This document shows positions 13,400 through 24,534 of a DNA stretch of 64,000 nucleotides, piece after piece. The stretch spans positions 50,498,440 to 50,562,439 of the forward strand of contig OX485807.1 in the NCBI GenBank assembly GCA_950295325.1, in the 5' to 3' direction. The notes beneath the pieces are model-generated. The model was not told the DNA's origin. It searched no databases and saw nothing but the letters and a program-made list of their open reading frames with translations. The position numbers and the translations under genes are program-made. Each line of letters begins with the position of its first letter. The stretch's first letter is position 1. The DNA comes from Polytrichum commune. Taxonomy: Eukaryota; Streptophyta; Polytrichopsida; Polytrichales; Polytrichaceae.

Positions 13400-14388
13400 A
13401 AGAATTATATTTTTATTATAATAGAATTAATCAATGGGGGTATCTTTCGTCCTCCAATTTCACGTTTAACTCCATATTGGCCACATAACCACTTTAAATC
13501 AACCACCCCCCAATTAGCCAAACCAACTTGTTTAGACGGCATATTAGTCGGACCCAACATTTTAAACGCTATCCTCATGTGGTTGTCTTCAAATTTAAAT
13601 TCTAATGCATTAAATACAACCAAGGTAAAATGCTTTTGAAATCCCCCTGCATCCATATGGTCTTGTCCCGTTCTATCTCATATCATTTTAATATTATGAA
13701 ATTTACCTCCCTTAATTTCACTCGATAGCCTCCTCAAATATCCTCGAGGACCAAATTCCGGTAGAATGATATCCGGTTTGTTCATTGAAGGTCCCAATAT
13801 TCAAATCCGTAGTCTCTTCAATGAAAAACATACGGATTTGTACAATATCGGTCTTTACCACCGAGCCTATTGTAGTTATGTCCACGAATTTATTTTGAAA
13901 TAGACGTGATAACATAGATAAAATATGCAAAATATCATCCAAAAAATGAAGTATATAGATGTACTTGAAGGTTCGAAGTTTTCTAAATATATTGGACCCA
14001 ACTCCAACCTCCAAAGCATCGTGATTATCCCGAAAGTACGTTAGAACGTTTTCTAAATAATCATAAAAGCTTGTCATGGCTTGTCACTGTAACAACCACC
14101 TAATTTTGTGGTATATTTTCAAACATTTTGTACAATCAACAAATTCTTCTTGCAATCGAAGCAATACACGACTTCTTTTGTACAACTTCTTGAAATGTAC
14201 TGCTACTAAATTAAAAGCGCATTTATTTCTCTAGACATGTTTTTGCAAGGTATAACATTTATTGCATATATAGCCGTTAAGTTTGTTCTATGTGCCACAC
14301 AATATACATAGGTTAAGAAAAAATTTATCTTTTTTTTCACACGCGCGACAATCCATTTTATTTGCCGATCATAGTTGACGCTCCATCC
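13400..14388 (-). pseudogene. hAT-like (DUF4371/ZNF862-type) transposase remnant, central part
   Basis: Reading leftward from the Copia insertion point, the minus strand encodes ASTMIGK, a stop, then NGLSR, then YVYCVAHRTNL (near 14300). A 119-codon open segment (14077-13718) follows with TTIGSVVKTDIVQIRMFFIEE, and then 13656-13405 with MRIAFKMLGPTNMPSKQ and GVVDLKWL. This order (GFGSDGAS, C-x-AHRTNL, a lowered-complexity helical region, then P-x-N-x-P) is what I know from plant TTF-type/DUF4371 hAT-related transposases. Stops and frameshifts between segments make it dead. The N-terminal part lies on the other side of the Copia element (19852-20400). The enzyme would have been a DDE-type cut-and-paste transposase. 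Confidence 0.75.
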
Positions 14389-14685
14389 TGTAGAATGAAA
14401 GGCTTTGAATGGAGAAAGAAAGCCTTAATGTTGCTCTTGGTCAAAGGTTGCATTGGTAAATAAAGAGTCAACAAAAACTGAGAAGTCAACGCTCGGTTTA
14501 GGGTTGGCCGAAGTTAGGGTTGGCCACCAAGCTAGGGTTGGCCGGCACAATGTAACCTAAATTTATGAATAAAAGGCAAGGCCAGGGGTGAGGAAATCAT
14601 CTCACTCCAAGCATTGTTCATATGCCTTTGTGTATGTGTGAATGTTTGTGCAATCTTTTCTTTACTCCTATTGAATCCTTCAATA
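14389..14685 (+). repeat. Copia 5' LTR
   Basis: 297 bp, starts tgtagaatgaaagg and ends ccttcaata. It aligns without gaps to 19555-19851 with 7 substitutions. It contains a short tandem gggttggccgaag / gggttggccaccaag / gggttggccggc motif around 14509-14548 and an ATGAATAAAAGGC phrase near 14564 that may serve as TATA or polyadenylation signal. Confidence 0.95.
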
Positions 14686-14699
14686 GGTTATGGGCCCAC
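14686..14699 (+). other. Degenerate primer-binding site
   Basis: The bases right after the 5' LTR, ggttatgggcccac, sit where Copia elements usually carry the initiator-Met tRNA complement (tggtatcagagc). The match is partial (about half of the positions), so the primer tRNA is uncertain. Confidence 0.4.
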
Positions 14700-14885
14700 T
14701 CATGCTAGTGGAAGTAGAGATTTGAGTGCATCCTTGTTGCGGGTGGATCGTGGCGGCCGGAGCTTCGGGAGGTGCGGCATCGACCGGCGGTTGAAGGAGG
14801 CGAGGTCTTGAGGTTGTAATATTTTCTTGCTCACTTGTTTTGTTTTTATGCATTTTTGAGGCATTACAATATGATGTGATGCATT

Positions 14886-15385
14886 TGAGAGTTTGAGGTG
14901 CATATGAGGTGAGGGACTCCTCTTTTGAGTGATTTAAGTGCTCTCTTAGTCTCTTTGAATGAAGAAAGATTTGAATGGACATACTTGAGAGTTTGAGGTG
15001 CATATGAGGTGACGAACTCCTCTTTTGAGTGATTTGAATGTTCTCTTAGTCTCTTTGAGTGAAGAAAAATTTAAGTGGACATACTTGAAAGCTTGAGGTG
15101 CATATGAGGTGAGGAACTCCTCTTTTGAGTGATTTGAGTACTTTCTTAGTTTCTTTGAGTGAAGAAAGATTTGAGTGGACATACTTGAAAGCTTGAGGTG
15201 CATATGAGGTGAGGAACTCCTCTTTTGAGTGATTTGAGTGCTTTCTTAGTCTCTTTGAGTGAAGAAAGATTTGAGTGGACATACTTGAGAGTTTGAGGTG
15301 CATATGAGGTGAGGAACTCCTCTTTTGAGTGATTCGAGTGCTCTCTTAGTCTCTTTGAATGAAGAAGTATTTGAGTGGACACTTA
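14886..15385 (+). repeat. Five 100-bp tandem repeats in the Copia leader
   Basis: Between the LTR and gag lies a tandem array with a period of exactly 100 bp. Successive copies of gagtttgaggtgcatatgagg start near 14888, 14988, 15088, 15188 and 15288. Copies differ by a few substitutions. The minus strand stays open in overlapping frames because of this periodicity; those frames are not genes. Such leader arrays may affect packaging or translation, but that is a guess. Confidence 0.9.
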
Positions 15386-15527
15386 CTTGTTGAGGTGAGT
15401 TTAACATTGTGAGACTTTTAGAAGATCCAACTTGAGAGCTTTGAGTGGAAAGAGGATTTATTGAATGATCCTAGGCTTCTTACACCATCCTTGAGTAGAG
15501 AGGGATCCTAGTGAAGGCATTTGAGAG

Positions 15528-16906
15528 ATGGCTTCTTTTGAGGGCGAGAGTGCCAAAACCATTGATAAATTTCATGGAGAAAGGTTCAACCTTTGGAAGT
15601 TCAAGATTGAAATGCTCTCGGCCTCCATGGATCTTTGGGACATTATCGATGGATCCGAGGAGGCTCCACCCTCAAATGCGGATCCGAAGGTGAAGAAGGA
15701 GTACGAGCGGCGTGTAAGGAAGGCCATGTCCGTGATCGGCCTCAACTTGGCCGACAACCAACTTGCCCACATCAAGAGTTGTAAGGGACCCGCGGAGGCG
15801 TGGAAAACTCTTTGTAACATCCACGAGACAAAGAGTTTGTCCAACATTCTATTCATCCGCCGTAAGTTCTTCACGTGCAAGATGTAAGAAGGAGAAGATG
15901 TTTGGATCACATCAACCACGTGAAAGCACTTGCGGATCAACTTGCATGCATGGAGGTACCCGTGCGAGATGAGGACACCGTCATGACGTTGCTCGAGAGC
16001 TTGCCGCCCTCGTACGAATACTTGATCACGGCATTGGAGACCAAGGCGAGGGAGGAGCTTACGATGGACTACGTCACGGCGCGATTAATGCACGAGGTGT
16101 CAAAGCGCAAGGAGAAGGACCCGCGAAGTGAGGATGCGGCAATGATGTTGCGGCAAGGTAAGATGGATACATCGTCTTCACGCCAAATTGGGCAAGGCAC
16201 ACGAACGTGCTTTTATTGTGGCAAACCGGGTCACATTGCCCGGTTTTGTTACAAGGCCAAGAACAAGGAGAGGGAGAACGCCAAAATTGTGAAAGATGAC
16301 GCCGATTTTGCATTCACCGTGCAACACACACCTCATGCGCGGAGCATGTCGGAATGGATAATGGATTCCGGAGCAACGAAGCACATAACCTCTCATCGCC
16401 TCGCATTCGACACATATGAGGTACTCACTTCACGAAGTGTACATTTGGGAGATGATAGCATCTTGGAGGCAATCGGTATTGGATCCATTGTGGCGGAGGT
16501 GATGGTGAAAGGCAAGATTAATAAGATCCGCATCAATGAATGCCTCCATGTACCGAAATTGCATGCCAATTTGCTCTCGGTGAGCAAACTTGTGTCGAGC
16601 GGTTTGAAGGTGCAATTCAACATCAATGAATGCATTATTCGGGCTTCCGATGGTCATCCCATTGCCATTGCACCTCGGGAGGGAAATTTGTATCACTTGC
16701 ATGTTGTAAAGGTACACGGAATAGATGCGGCCAACTTGGTGCAATCTAATGGAGGAGACGGAGGTCTCCAACTTTGGCACCGCCGCCTCGGTCATTTGAA
16801 CGAGAAAGGCGTACGTGCACTCCGGAGCATGGTGATCGGCATCGACCTCACCAAAGTTTCTTGTCCTTCGCCTTTGGTTTGCGAAGCATGCATTGAAGGC
16901 AAATAA
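15528..16906 (+). pseudogene. Copia gag-protease region, broken
   Basis: Start ATG at 15528. The gag opens with an N-terminal domain (residues 1-119) up to a TAA at 15885-15887; at the same place one base is missing and the frame continues from about 15893 in another phase. The second segment carries the rest of gag (LLESLPPSYEYLITALE), a CCHC zinc knuckle CFYCGKPGHIARFC (about 16210-16251), the aspartic protease motif DSGATKH (about 16366) and a GAG-pre-integrase domain with LWHRRLGH (about 16770). A TAA at 16904-16906 then interrupts the frame, which reopens directly afterwards in the same phase. Both stops are TAA where a glutamine codon CAA would need only one C-to-T change. Gag would form the particle; the protease would cut the polyprotein. 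Confidence 0.9.
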
Positions 16907-19594
16907 CATCGGTTGCCATTTTCCACCGAAAGAGCGAGGCGAGCCACAAAGCCTTTGGAAATTGTACACTCCGACGTATGCGGACCTATGCGCACCACAT
17001 CCATGGGCGGTGCAAAGTATTTTGTCACCTTCATTGACGATTTCTCGAGGAAGGTGTGGTTGTACGTGTTGAAGACCAAAGACGAATGTTTCATAAGGTT
17101 CAAGGAATTCAAGGCGCTTGTGAAAACGCAATCCGAACACAAGATCAAGGCGTTTCGCTCGGACAATGGCGGAGAGTTCATGTCCAAGGCATTCATGAAG
17201 TTTTTGGTGGACCACGGCATCGCCAAAGAAACGTCTACACCGTATCGGCCGCAACAAAACGGAGTGGCGGAACGTGCCAATCGTACCATTGTAGAGATGG
17301 CGAGGAGCATGATCCATGCTCAAAAGCTCAACAAATCATTTTGGGCGGAAGCGGTGGTGAACGCGGTTTATACGAGAAACCGGTGTCCAACAAGGGCATT
17401 AAAGTGTATGACTCCCGAGGAAGCGTGGAGCGGGAGGAAATCTAGCGTTGCGTATATGCGAGTGTTTGGATGCTTGGCGTATGCAATGGTGCCGGACGAG
17501 AAGAGGGGTAAGCTCGACGCCAAAGACACCAAATGTTTGTTTCTAGGATATTGTGAATGTACTAAGGCCTATAGGCTTATGTGTTTGCAAACAAAGAAAA
17601 TCATAAAATGTAGGGACGTGGAATTCTTAGAGGATTCTACAAGCATGGGGGGTGATTCGGAGATACGTCCAAGTGGGAGAAATGAAGGATCAAATATGGT
17701 CATTGTGGACGAATCTCCAAAACGTGAGCATAATGATGAGTGTAAGGAGATAGTGGGAGATAATGTGGCTCAAAATGGAGGACCAACATTGAGTGATGGC
17801 ATGGATGAGAGAATTGATGAGGCTCCGCAACCGCATACATTGAGTGATGGCAATGGAGAGAATTTTGGTAAGGATGGAAGGTATCCTTTGAGGGAACGGC
17901 GGCCACGCGGAGAATGGTGGAAAAATCACATTCTTCCCAAACACGAACGAGAACGTGCCAATGTGGCACTTGTGGACGACCCGTTGAATTTGTGTGAGGC
18001 CATGCGATCCGAGGATGCGAGCAAGTGGGAGACCGCAATGCAAGAGGAGTACGACTCGCTCGTGGCCAACGGAACGTGGGAGTTGAGCATCCTTCCCGAG
18101 GGTCGTAGGAGTGTTGGGTGCAAATGGGTGTTTCGCACCAAACACGATGCATCGGACAACATCATAAGATACAAAGCACGGTTGGTGGCAAAGGGTTATT
18201 TTCAAGTGGCGGGAGTGGACTTCGACGAGACCTTTGCACCCGTGGCCAAGTTCATCACGATTCGGTGTATCCTAGCCATAGCGGCGGCCATGGATTGGGA
18301 GATTCACCAAATGGACGTAAAAACCGCGTTTTTGAACGGCGTGTTGGAAGTGGTCATTTATATGGACCAACCCGAGGGGTTTGTGCAAAATAGCAATGAA
18401 CATCTCGTGTGTAAACTCATCAAAGCGTTGTACGGGCTTAAGCAATCGCCGAGGGCATGGTACCAACGAATCGATTCATTTTTCATCAATGAAGGCTTTT
18501 GTAGGAGCCATGCGGACCACTCATTGTATATCAAACAAACGGGCGATTACATCTTGGTGACCATTCTTTACGTAGACGACTTAATCATATTGTCGAGCGA
18601 TGTGACCAAATTGAAGTGGCTTAAATCGCAACTTGAAAAGGAGTTTGAGATGAGTGACCTTGGGGAGTTGAATTATTATTTAGGTGTACAATTTCAAAGG
18701 GATAGGAAGACCCACACCATCACCATGAGCCAAACAAGCTACATCGAGGAGGTGTTGAGGCGTTTCAACATGGAAGATTGCAAACCGGTGGCAACCCCAT
18801 CGGATGCAAATTCCAAGTTGTTGAAACTTTTGGATGAGGAATTTGGCAATGTGCAAATGGAGATGGAAGGGGTGCCGTACAAAGCGGCGGTGGGATCTCT
18901 CATGTATGCCATGGTGGGCACACGGCCAGACCTCGCATTTGCAGTAAGTACGGTGAGTCAATTCATGGCCAAGGCTGGTCTGTCGCATTGGATGGTCGTG
19001 AAACGTATCTTGAGGTATTTGAAGGGGAGTTTGGAACTCAAACTTTCCCTTGGAGGTAACGACATATCTTTGGTAGGATTTTGCGATGCGGATTGGGCGG
19101 GCGACACCAATGACCGACGGTCTACGACGGGGTACGTATTTCTTGTGGGCCGTGGAGCCATTTCGTGGAAATGCAAGAAACAACCCACCATTGCATTGTC
19201 CACAACGGAGGCGGAATACATGGCTACTAGCCAATGTACAAAAGAGGCGATTTGGCTACGACAACTATTGGCGGACGTGGGATATGTGCAAGAAGGAGCC
19301 ACATCCATCATGTGTGATAACCAAGGTTGCATACAACTTGCTAAGAATCCCATGCATCACTCCCGCACCAAATACATCGACATCCAACACCATTTCATTA
19401 GGGAGAAATTAGAGACGGAAGAGATATGTTTGAGTTATTGTCCTACGGAGCATATGATAGCGGATGTACTAACAAAAACATTAGCAAAGGATAGGTATCA
19501 TTCATTAAGTAGGGCAATGGACTTAGATGTCTTTGACAATTCGCAAAGTGGGAGTGTAGAAGGAAAGGCTTTGAATGGAGAAAGAAAGCCTTAA
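16907..19594 (+). pseudogene. Copia integrase-RT-RNase H region
   Basis: This segment is in phase with the preceding one and stays open for about 896 codons. Integrase core: HSDVCGP near 16963, SDNGGEF near 17158 and the glutamate in VAERANRT near 17265 (D, D, E). Reverse transcriptase: CKWVFRTKHD near 18120, QMDVKTAFLNG near 18310 and the catalytic YVDDLIIL near 18568. RNase H: FCDADWAGD near 19080 and STTEAEYMA near 19200. The frame ends inside the 3' LTR (stop at 19592-19594), which is common in Copia. It integrates and copies the element in the cytoplasm and nucleus when intact. Here it cannot be made as one polyprotein because of the upstream stops. Confidence 0.92.
19545..19554 (+). other. 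Copia polypurine tract
   Basis: aaagtgggag directly before the 3' LTR is the expected plus-strand priming site. Confidence 0.75.
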
Positions 19595-19851
19595 TGTTGC
19601 TCTTGGTCAAAGGTTGCATTGGTAAATAAAGAGTCAACAAAAACCGAGAAGTCAACGCTCGGTTTGGGGTTGGCCGAAGTTAGGGTCGGCCACCAAGCTA
19701 GGGTTGGCCGGCACAATGTAACCTAAACTTATGAATAAAAGGCAAGGCCGGGGGTGAGGAAATCATCTCACTCCAAGCATTGTTCATATGCCTTTGTGTA
19801 TGTGTGAATGTTTGTGCAATCTTTTCTCTACTCCTATTGAATCCTTCAATA
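19555..19851 (+). repeat. Copia 3' LTR
   Basis: 297 bp, starts tgtagaaggaaagg, ends ccttcaata, followed by the TSD copy catcc (19852-19856). Seven substitutions from the 5' LTR, six of them transitions (t/c or a/g). Confidence 0.95.
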
Positions 19852-20400
19852 CATCCGAGCCAAATCCCACATACTTATCAAAATCTAGTTCCCAATCCTT
19901 CATACTTCTTATTAATGTTTCAAATATTATGCATATTTCTTTCCCTAGTATTCAATAAGCAACAATCCAAAAAAAATGCAAAGAACAAGGCCTTCCTTTA
20001 CAAAACTAGCAAAGACAACAAGATGACATGTTACAGATATATTTTGTTGTCTAATCAATCATAATACCAAAAAACCTAGAGTCTCGGACTTTATCTAACA
20101 TTTTTTTAACTACTGATGAAATGCAAAATAATATCTTACCACAACTTTTGTCATCATGATAAAGGTTTTTGTTATATTATTTTAAATCTTTACAAACAAA
20201 GAACAAAAACCCGGGAACTTATAAAAGGCAATGACTTCATTCCCTATATAATACGTTGCTTGGAACAAAGAATGCAGAGCTTCATCGCATGATCGATTCA
20301 TCTTTGCAATATCTTTGTCCATTGTTCGCTCTCATTTTCTGCATTGCCTAAGGCAAACGCCCATTCTCTACACTTTTCCCATGGTTTTGAAAGATTGATA
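19852..20400 (-). pseudogene. hAT-like transposase remnant, N-terminal part
   Basis: On the minus strand, from about 20340 leftward, I read ALHSLFQATYYIGNEVIAF (a decayed form of the L-x-x-x-YWIA-x-E segment of DUF4371 transposases, near 20210-20290). After stops come IIFETLIRSMKDWELDF and, just before the insertion point, KYVGFGSDG. The codon phase matches the ASTMIGK continuation at 14388, so the Copia element landed inside one transposase reading frame. Several stops show the gene was or became dead. Confidence 0.7.
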
Positions 20401-20752
20401 GTCGAATGTTAATGCCCACAGTGGCAAAGGTTGATCTGCCCCCTTTTCGTCTACAAACTTTGCAAAAAAACCCTACCCGTTACAGAATCAAATTCAATCC
20501 AATCAAACTTACTATACCATGCATCCTTCCACATGCTTACATCAATTTCCAATGGAGTCATTCCCGGTCACGAAGTGCAACCTTTAGATGATGATGATTT
20601 GTGAATAAATGTTGAGTCATTCCTCTGTGAGTTCTTATACAACATAGTGCGTTGGCATTTTTGTCTTTTCGCCATGACAAGATAAAATTGCTAGACTACA
20701 TAAATATCCTAGAATAAAACCCAATTCCAGTGTGCCCGTGATTTAAAATAAC
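20401..20752. other. No gene recognised
   Basis: A 61-codon plus frame (20406-20591) without motif. The stretch may hold the decayed start of the transposase on the minus strand. Confidence 0.3.
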
Positions 20753-22880
20753 ATGCTCCCGCACACCCAACCAGCATCAACATTCAACATCAAACCAACA
20801 ACCACTAACATTCAACATAAACTAGTAACCACAAGCATTCAAACTAAACCAACATGCACTAATATTCAACCTAAACCAACAACCACTAACATCCCTACTA
20901 AACCAACAACCACTACCATCCAAACTAAACCAACATGCACTAACATTCCCACTAAACCAACATGCACTAACATTCCCACTAAACCAGCAAATACAAGCAT
21001 TCAAACTAAACCAACCTACATTAACATTTAAACTAAACCAACATGCACTAACATTCAACCTAAACAAACATGCACTAACATTCAAACTAAACCAGCAAAC
21101 ACTAACATTCAAACTAAACCAGCCTTCACTAACATTCAAATTAAACCAACAGTCCACTAAAATTCAACCTAAACCAACATCCACTAACATCCAACCTAAA
21201 CCATCATTCACTATCATCCAACCTAGACCAACAACCACTAACATCCACACAAAACTAACATCAATTAACATTCAACCTAGACCAACATTCACTAACATCC
21301 AACCTAGACTATCAATCCACTAACATCAAACCAACAATCACTAACATTCACACTAAAACCAACATCAACTAAGATTCAACCTAGACAAGCAACCACTAAC
21401 ATCCAACCTAGACCAACAACCACTAACATTCAACCTAGACCAGCATGCACAAACATTCAACCTAGACCAACAATCCACTAACATCCAACCTTAACAAACA
21501 TTCACTAACATTCAACCTAAACAAATATCCACTAACATTCAACCTAGACGAGCAATCCACTAACAACCAACCTAGACCAACATTCATTAACATTCAACAT
21601 CAAACCAACAACCACTAACATTCAACCTAAATCGGCATGCACAAACATTCAATATCAAACCAACAACCACTAACATTCACACTAAAACCAACATCAACTA
21701 AGATACAATCCACTAACCAACAATCCACTAACATCCAACCTAGACTAGCAACCACTAACATCCACACAAAACCAACATCAAATAACATTCAACCTAGACC
21801 AACAACCACTAACATTCACACTAAAACCAACATCAACTAACATTCAACCTAGACCAACAGCCACTAACACTCAACCTAAACAAACATCCACTAACATTCA
21901 ACCTAGACCAGCAATCCACTAACAACCAACCTAGACCAATATTCACTAACATTCAACATCAAACCAACAACCACTAACATCCAACCTAGATCAACAATCC
22001 ACTAACAACCAACCTAGACCAACATTCACTAACATTCAACATCAAACAAGCAACCACTAACATCCAACCTAGACTAGCAATCCACTAACATCCAACCTAG
22101 ACCAACAACCACTAACATTCAACCTAGACCAACAATCCACTAACATCCAACCTAGACCAGCAATCCACTAACATTCAACCTAGCCCAGCAATCCACTAAC
22201 ATCCAACCTAGACCAACAACCACTAACATTCAACCTAGACCAACAACCACTAACATTCAACCCAGAGCAACATGCACAAACATTCAACCTAGACCAACAA
22301 TCCACTAACATCCAACCTAGACCAACAACCACTAACATTCAACCTAGACCAGCATGCACAAACATTCAACCTAGACCAACAATCCACTAACATCCAACCT
22401 TAACAAACATCCACTAACATTCAACCTAAACAAACATCCACTAACATTCAACCTAGATGAGCAATCCACTAACAACCAACCTAGACCAACATTCATTAAC
22501 ATTCAACATCAAACCAACAACCACTAACATTCAACCTATATCGGCATGCACAAACATTCAATATCAAACCAACAACCACTAACATTCACACTAAAACCAA
22601 CATCAACTAAGATTCAATCCACTAACCAACAATCCACTAACATCCAATCTAGACTAGCAACCACTAACATCCACACAAAACCAACATCAAATAACATTCA
22701 ACCTAGACTAGCAACCACTTACATCCACACAAAACCAACATCAAATAACATTCAACCTAGACCAACAACCACTAACATTCACACTAAACCAACATCCACT
22801 AACATTCAAGCTAAACCAGGTTGCACTAACATCCAACCTAGACCAACAACCAGTAAAATCCAACCTAGATCAACATGCAC
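20753..22880. repeat. Minisatellite of 27/28-bp units, about 78 copies
   Basis: A tandem array of the type accaacaaccactaacattc-aacctag. Units of 27 bp (accaacaaccact...) and 28 bp (accaacaatccact...) alternate. Where only 27-bp units occur, both strands stay open as 9-residue repeats (KPTCTNIPT-like on plus, CWFSLNVSA-like on minus); the 28-bp units break the frame, so this is not a gene. A higher-order duplication is visible: the tcggcatgcacaaacattc variant occurs at 21632 and 22541, 909 bp apart, with matching unit variants on both sides. The spacing rules out a CRISPR array because there are no unique spacers. Confidence 0.95.
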
Positions 22881-24074
22881 TCACAATAAAGCAGGGTGAG
22901 CTCGATCCAAAGGGATGGCGGAGTGGGGAGCAGTGGCTTCGGAGAGGCGGGGACCAGGGGCTTTGGAGAGGCGAGAGGCAGGGAGGAGGTGATTCGGAGA
23001 GGTGGGGCGGGGAGTAGGGGCTTTGGAGAGGAGAAGGGCCAAGGAGAGGAGAGGGAGAGTGGAGAAGGAGCTCATAAGTGGCGGGGGGAGGGGACCCCTA
23101 TCTCCTTCATGACCCTCCCCATACATGGCCGGGATCCGGACCATACCCTCGGTGATCGGCCAGTATCCGCGGATACCCTCCGAGGGACGCTTAATATCCG
23201 GGGACTTACTCATTAAACCCGTGAATTATCGGGGAATTCAAAATGAATACCTATCAATATCCGGTTGGTTCCCTTGGTGGATCGGATGCCCATCCAGCTA
23301 CACCTCTTCATATCCGGTTTTTTGTCCAAACCAATCGGTTCATTTGTAACTAACCGCCGGTTCTCCCTGAACATTGCACTAGACTTCGTTTTGAAAATGG
23401 CAGTTTGGAACGTATGTGACCCTCCTTCGTATGCATTCATAGCTGACAATATTGGTTTTTGAAAGAAAAGAAAAGAAAAATCAATCTACGCATGGTAAGC
23501 TCAATAAATGTAGGAAAATGCGTAATTTTATTAACTTGTTTTTCCAGCTCTCTTGCATGGTGTAGTGCAAATCAATGAACGGGGAGTACCGAACTTTAGT
23601 TACGAGCTAGCCGAATTTTTTTGGAGATTTTCGAATCAGTTCGCAATGATTCGGACGAGGTACTGACTTAAAATTGTTAAGGTCGGAAATTGACCGGTTC
23701 AAATGAGAAAAGATCGGCAATACAACCGGTTGAGGCATCATATTTTAGGATATTTACCGAGCCAATTTTTAAATTTTAGGCAAGTAGCCGAAGGGACTAG
23801 GGATAGGGCGGAAATTTCTGCTAGGGTAATACTAGAGTCATGACTCATAAGGTCAAGAACCATGGAGGCTAATTAATTTAGGATTGGTTCTGTTCACTGG
23901 GCCGATTAGGGTTTTGAGGCTCTAAGCACCCAAGGACCCTCTCTCACGAGTATAAGGAGTTTGAGTACCTTGTGCAAAGTATCTCACTCCTCTACATGGA
24001 ATTCTCTATGTGTTCTTTCGCTACTGCTCTTCCGCTTCTGTTTGTTTCTGCATCCACCTACAGCAATCCACATG
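22881..24074. other. No gene recognised
   Basis: 22881-23110 is G-rich with repeated gcttyggagaggcgggg phrases that produce long but spurious frames on both strands. 23110-23460 repeats atccggtt/atccgcgg phrases. 23880-24070 looks like a promoter or LTR leader (cactgggccgattagggttttgagg, then gagtataaggag), but neither end nor partner could be found. Confidence 0.35.
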
Positions 24075-24290
24075 CGATCTAGTTGGAGACATTTGTTTTG
24101 GAGGTCTAGTTCGAAGGTCCAGTTCGGAGGTCCAGTTTGGTGCGGCGATCCACCTGCGATCCCTTTGGTAACATTTGTTTCGGAGGTCCAGGGTGAAGGT
24201 CCACTTCAGAGGTCCAGTTCGGTGCGGCGATCCATTGCGATCCAATCCGAGACATCTGTTTCGGAGGTCGTGAATCTCTTGAAATCCTGT
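24075..24290 (+). repeat. Short tandem repeat, about 83-bp unit, 2.5 copies
   Basis: Copies start at gcgatctagttggagacatt, gcgatccctttggtaacatt and gcgatccaatccgagacatc. Each is followed by ttygttttggaggtc-like and gtgcggcgatcca phrases, and inside each a shorter ggaggtccagttc motif repeats. A second small repeat (ctctcacagcgattct, twice) lies at 24359-24404. Confidence 0.75.
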
Positions 24291-24534
24291 AGATAAATCT
24301 TGAAGAGTAGGAAACAAACTTGTGAGGAACCAATGCTCGTCACCTGGATCTCTTGAATCTCTCACAGCGATTCTTGAATCTCATGGATCTCTCACAGCGA
24401 TTCTGAGACTTCACAATGACATCACACTCCAATTTTGTGCATGGTGCCGTGAAGTACAAAGCTTCTCTTCTCCGTCAAGATTGTAAGTGTGAATTTCTAG
24501 CTTTCAAATTGTAAGCCACCATTGAATGGGGAGA

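Larger units (their letters stand above)
14389..19851 (+). mobile_element. Complete but decayed Ty1/Copia retrotransposon
   Basis: The element has two 297-bp LTRs (14389-14685 and 19555-19851), a weak primer-binding site, one gag-pol frame in the Copia order (gag, protease, integrase, RT, RNase H) and a polypurine tract. A perfect 5-bp target duplication catcc lies at 14384-14388 and 19852-19856. The LTRs differ at 7 sites by eye, about 2.4 percent. At a plant LTR rate of about 1.3e-8 per site per year that would mean roughly 0.9 million years (inference). The LTR termini read TG...TA rather than TG...CA, and the exact TSD supports these ends. The polyprotein carries two premature stops and a 1-base shift, so this copy is not autonomous. 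It is inserted in the hAT-like transposase remnant. Confidence 0.95.

Noticed and set aside
14680-15382. Four overlapping minus-strand frames starting with the same residues
   Set aside because: They are produced by the 100-bp tandem repeat in the Copia leader.
16430-17323. 297-codon minus-strand frame
   Set aside because: Antisense to the Copia protease-integrase region; the plus strand has clear catalytic motifs.
20753-22880. Regular array that could be taken for a CRISPR or a repeat protein gene
   Set aside because: There are no unique spacers, the unit is continuous, and 28-bp units break every reading frame.
22896-23216. 106-codon glycine-rich plus frame
   Set aside because: Encoded by a simple ggagaggcgggg-type repeat, with an equally long frame on the other strand.
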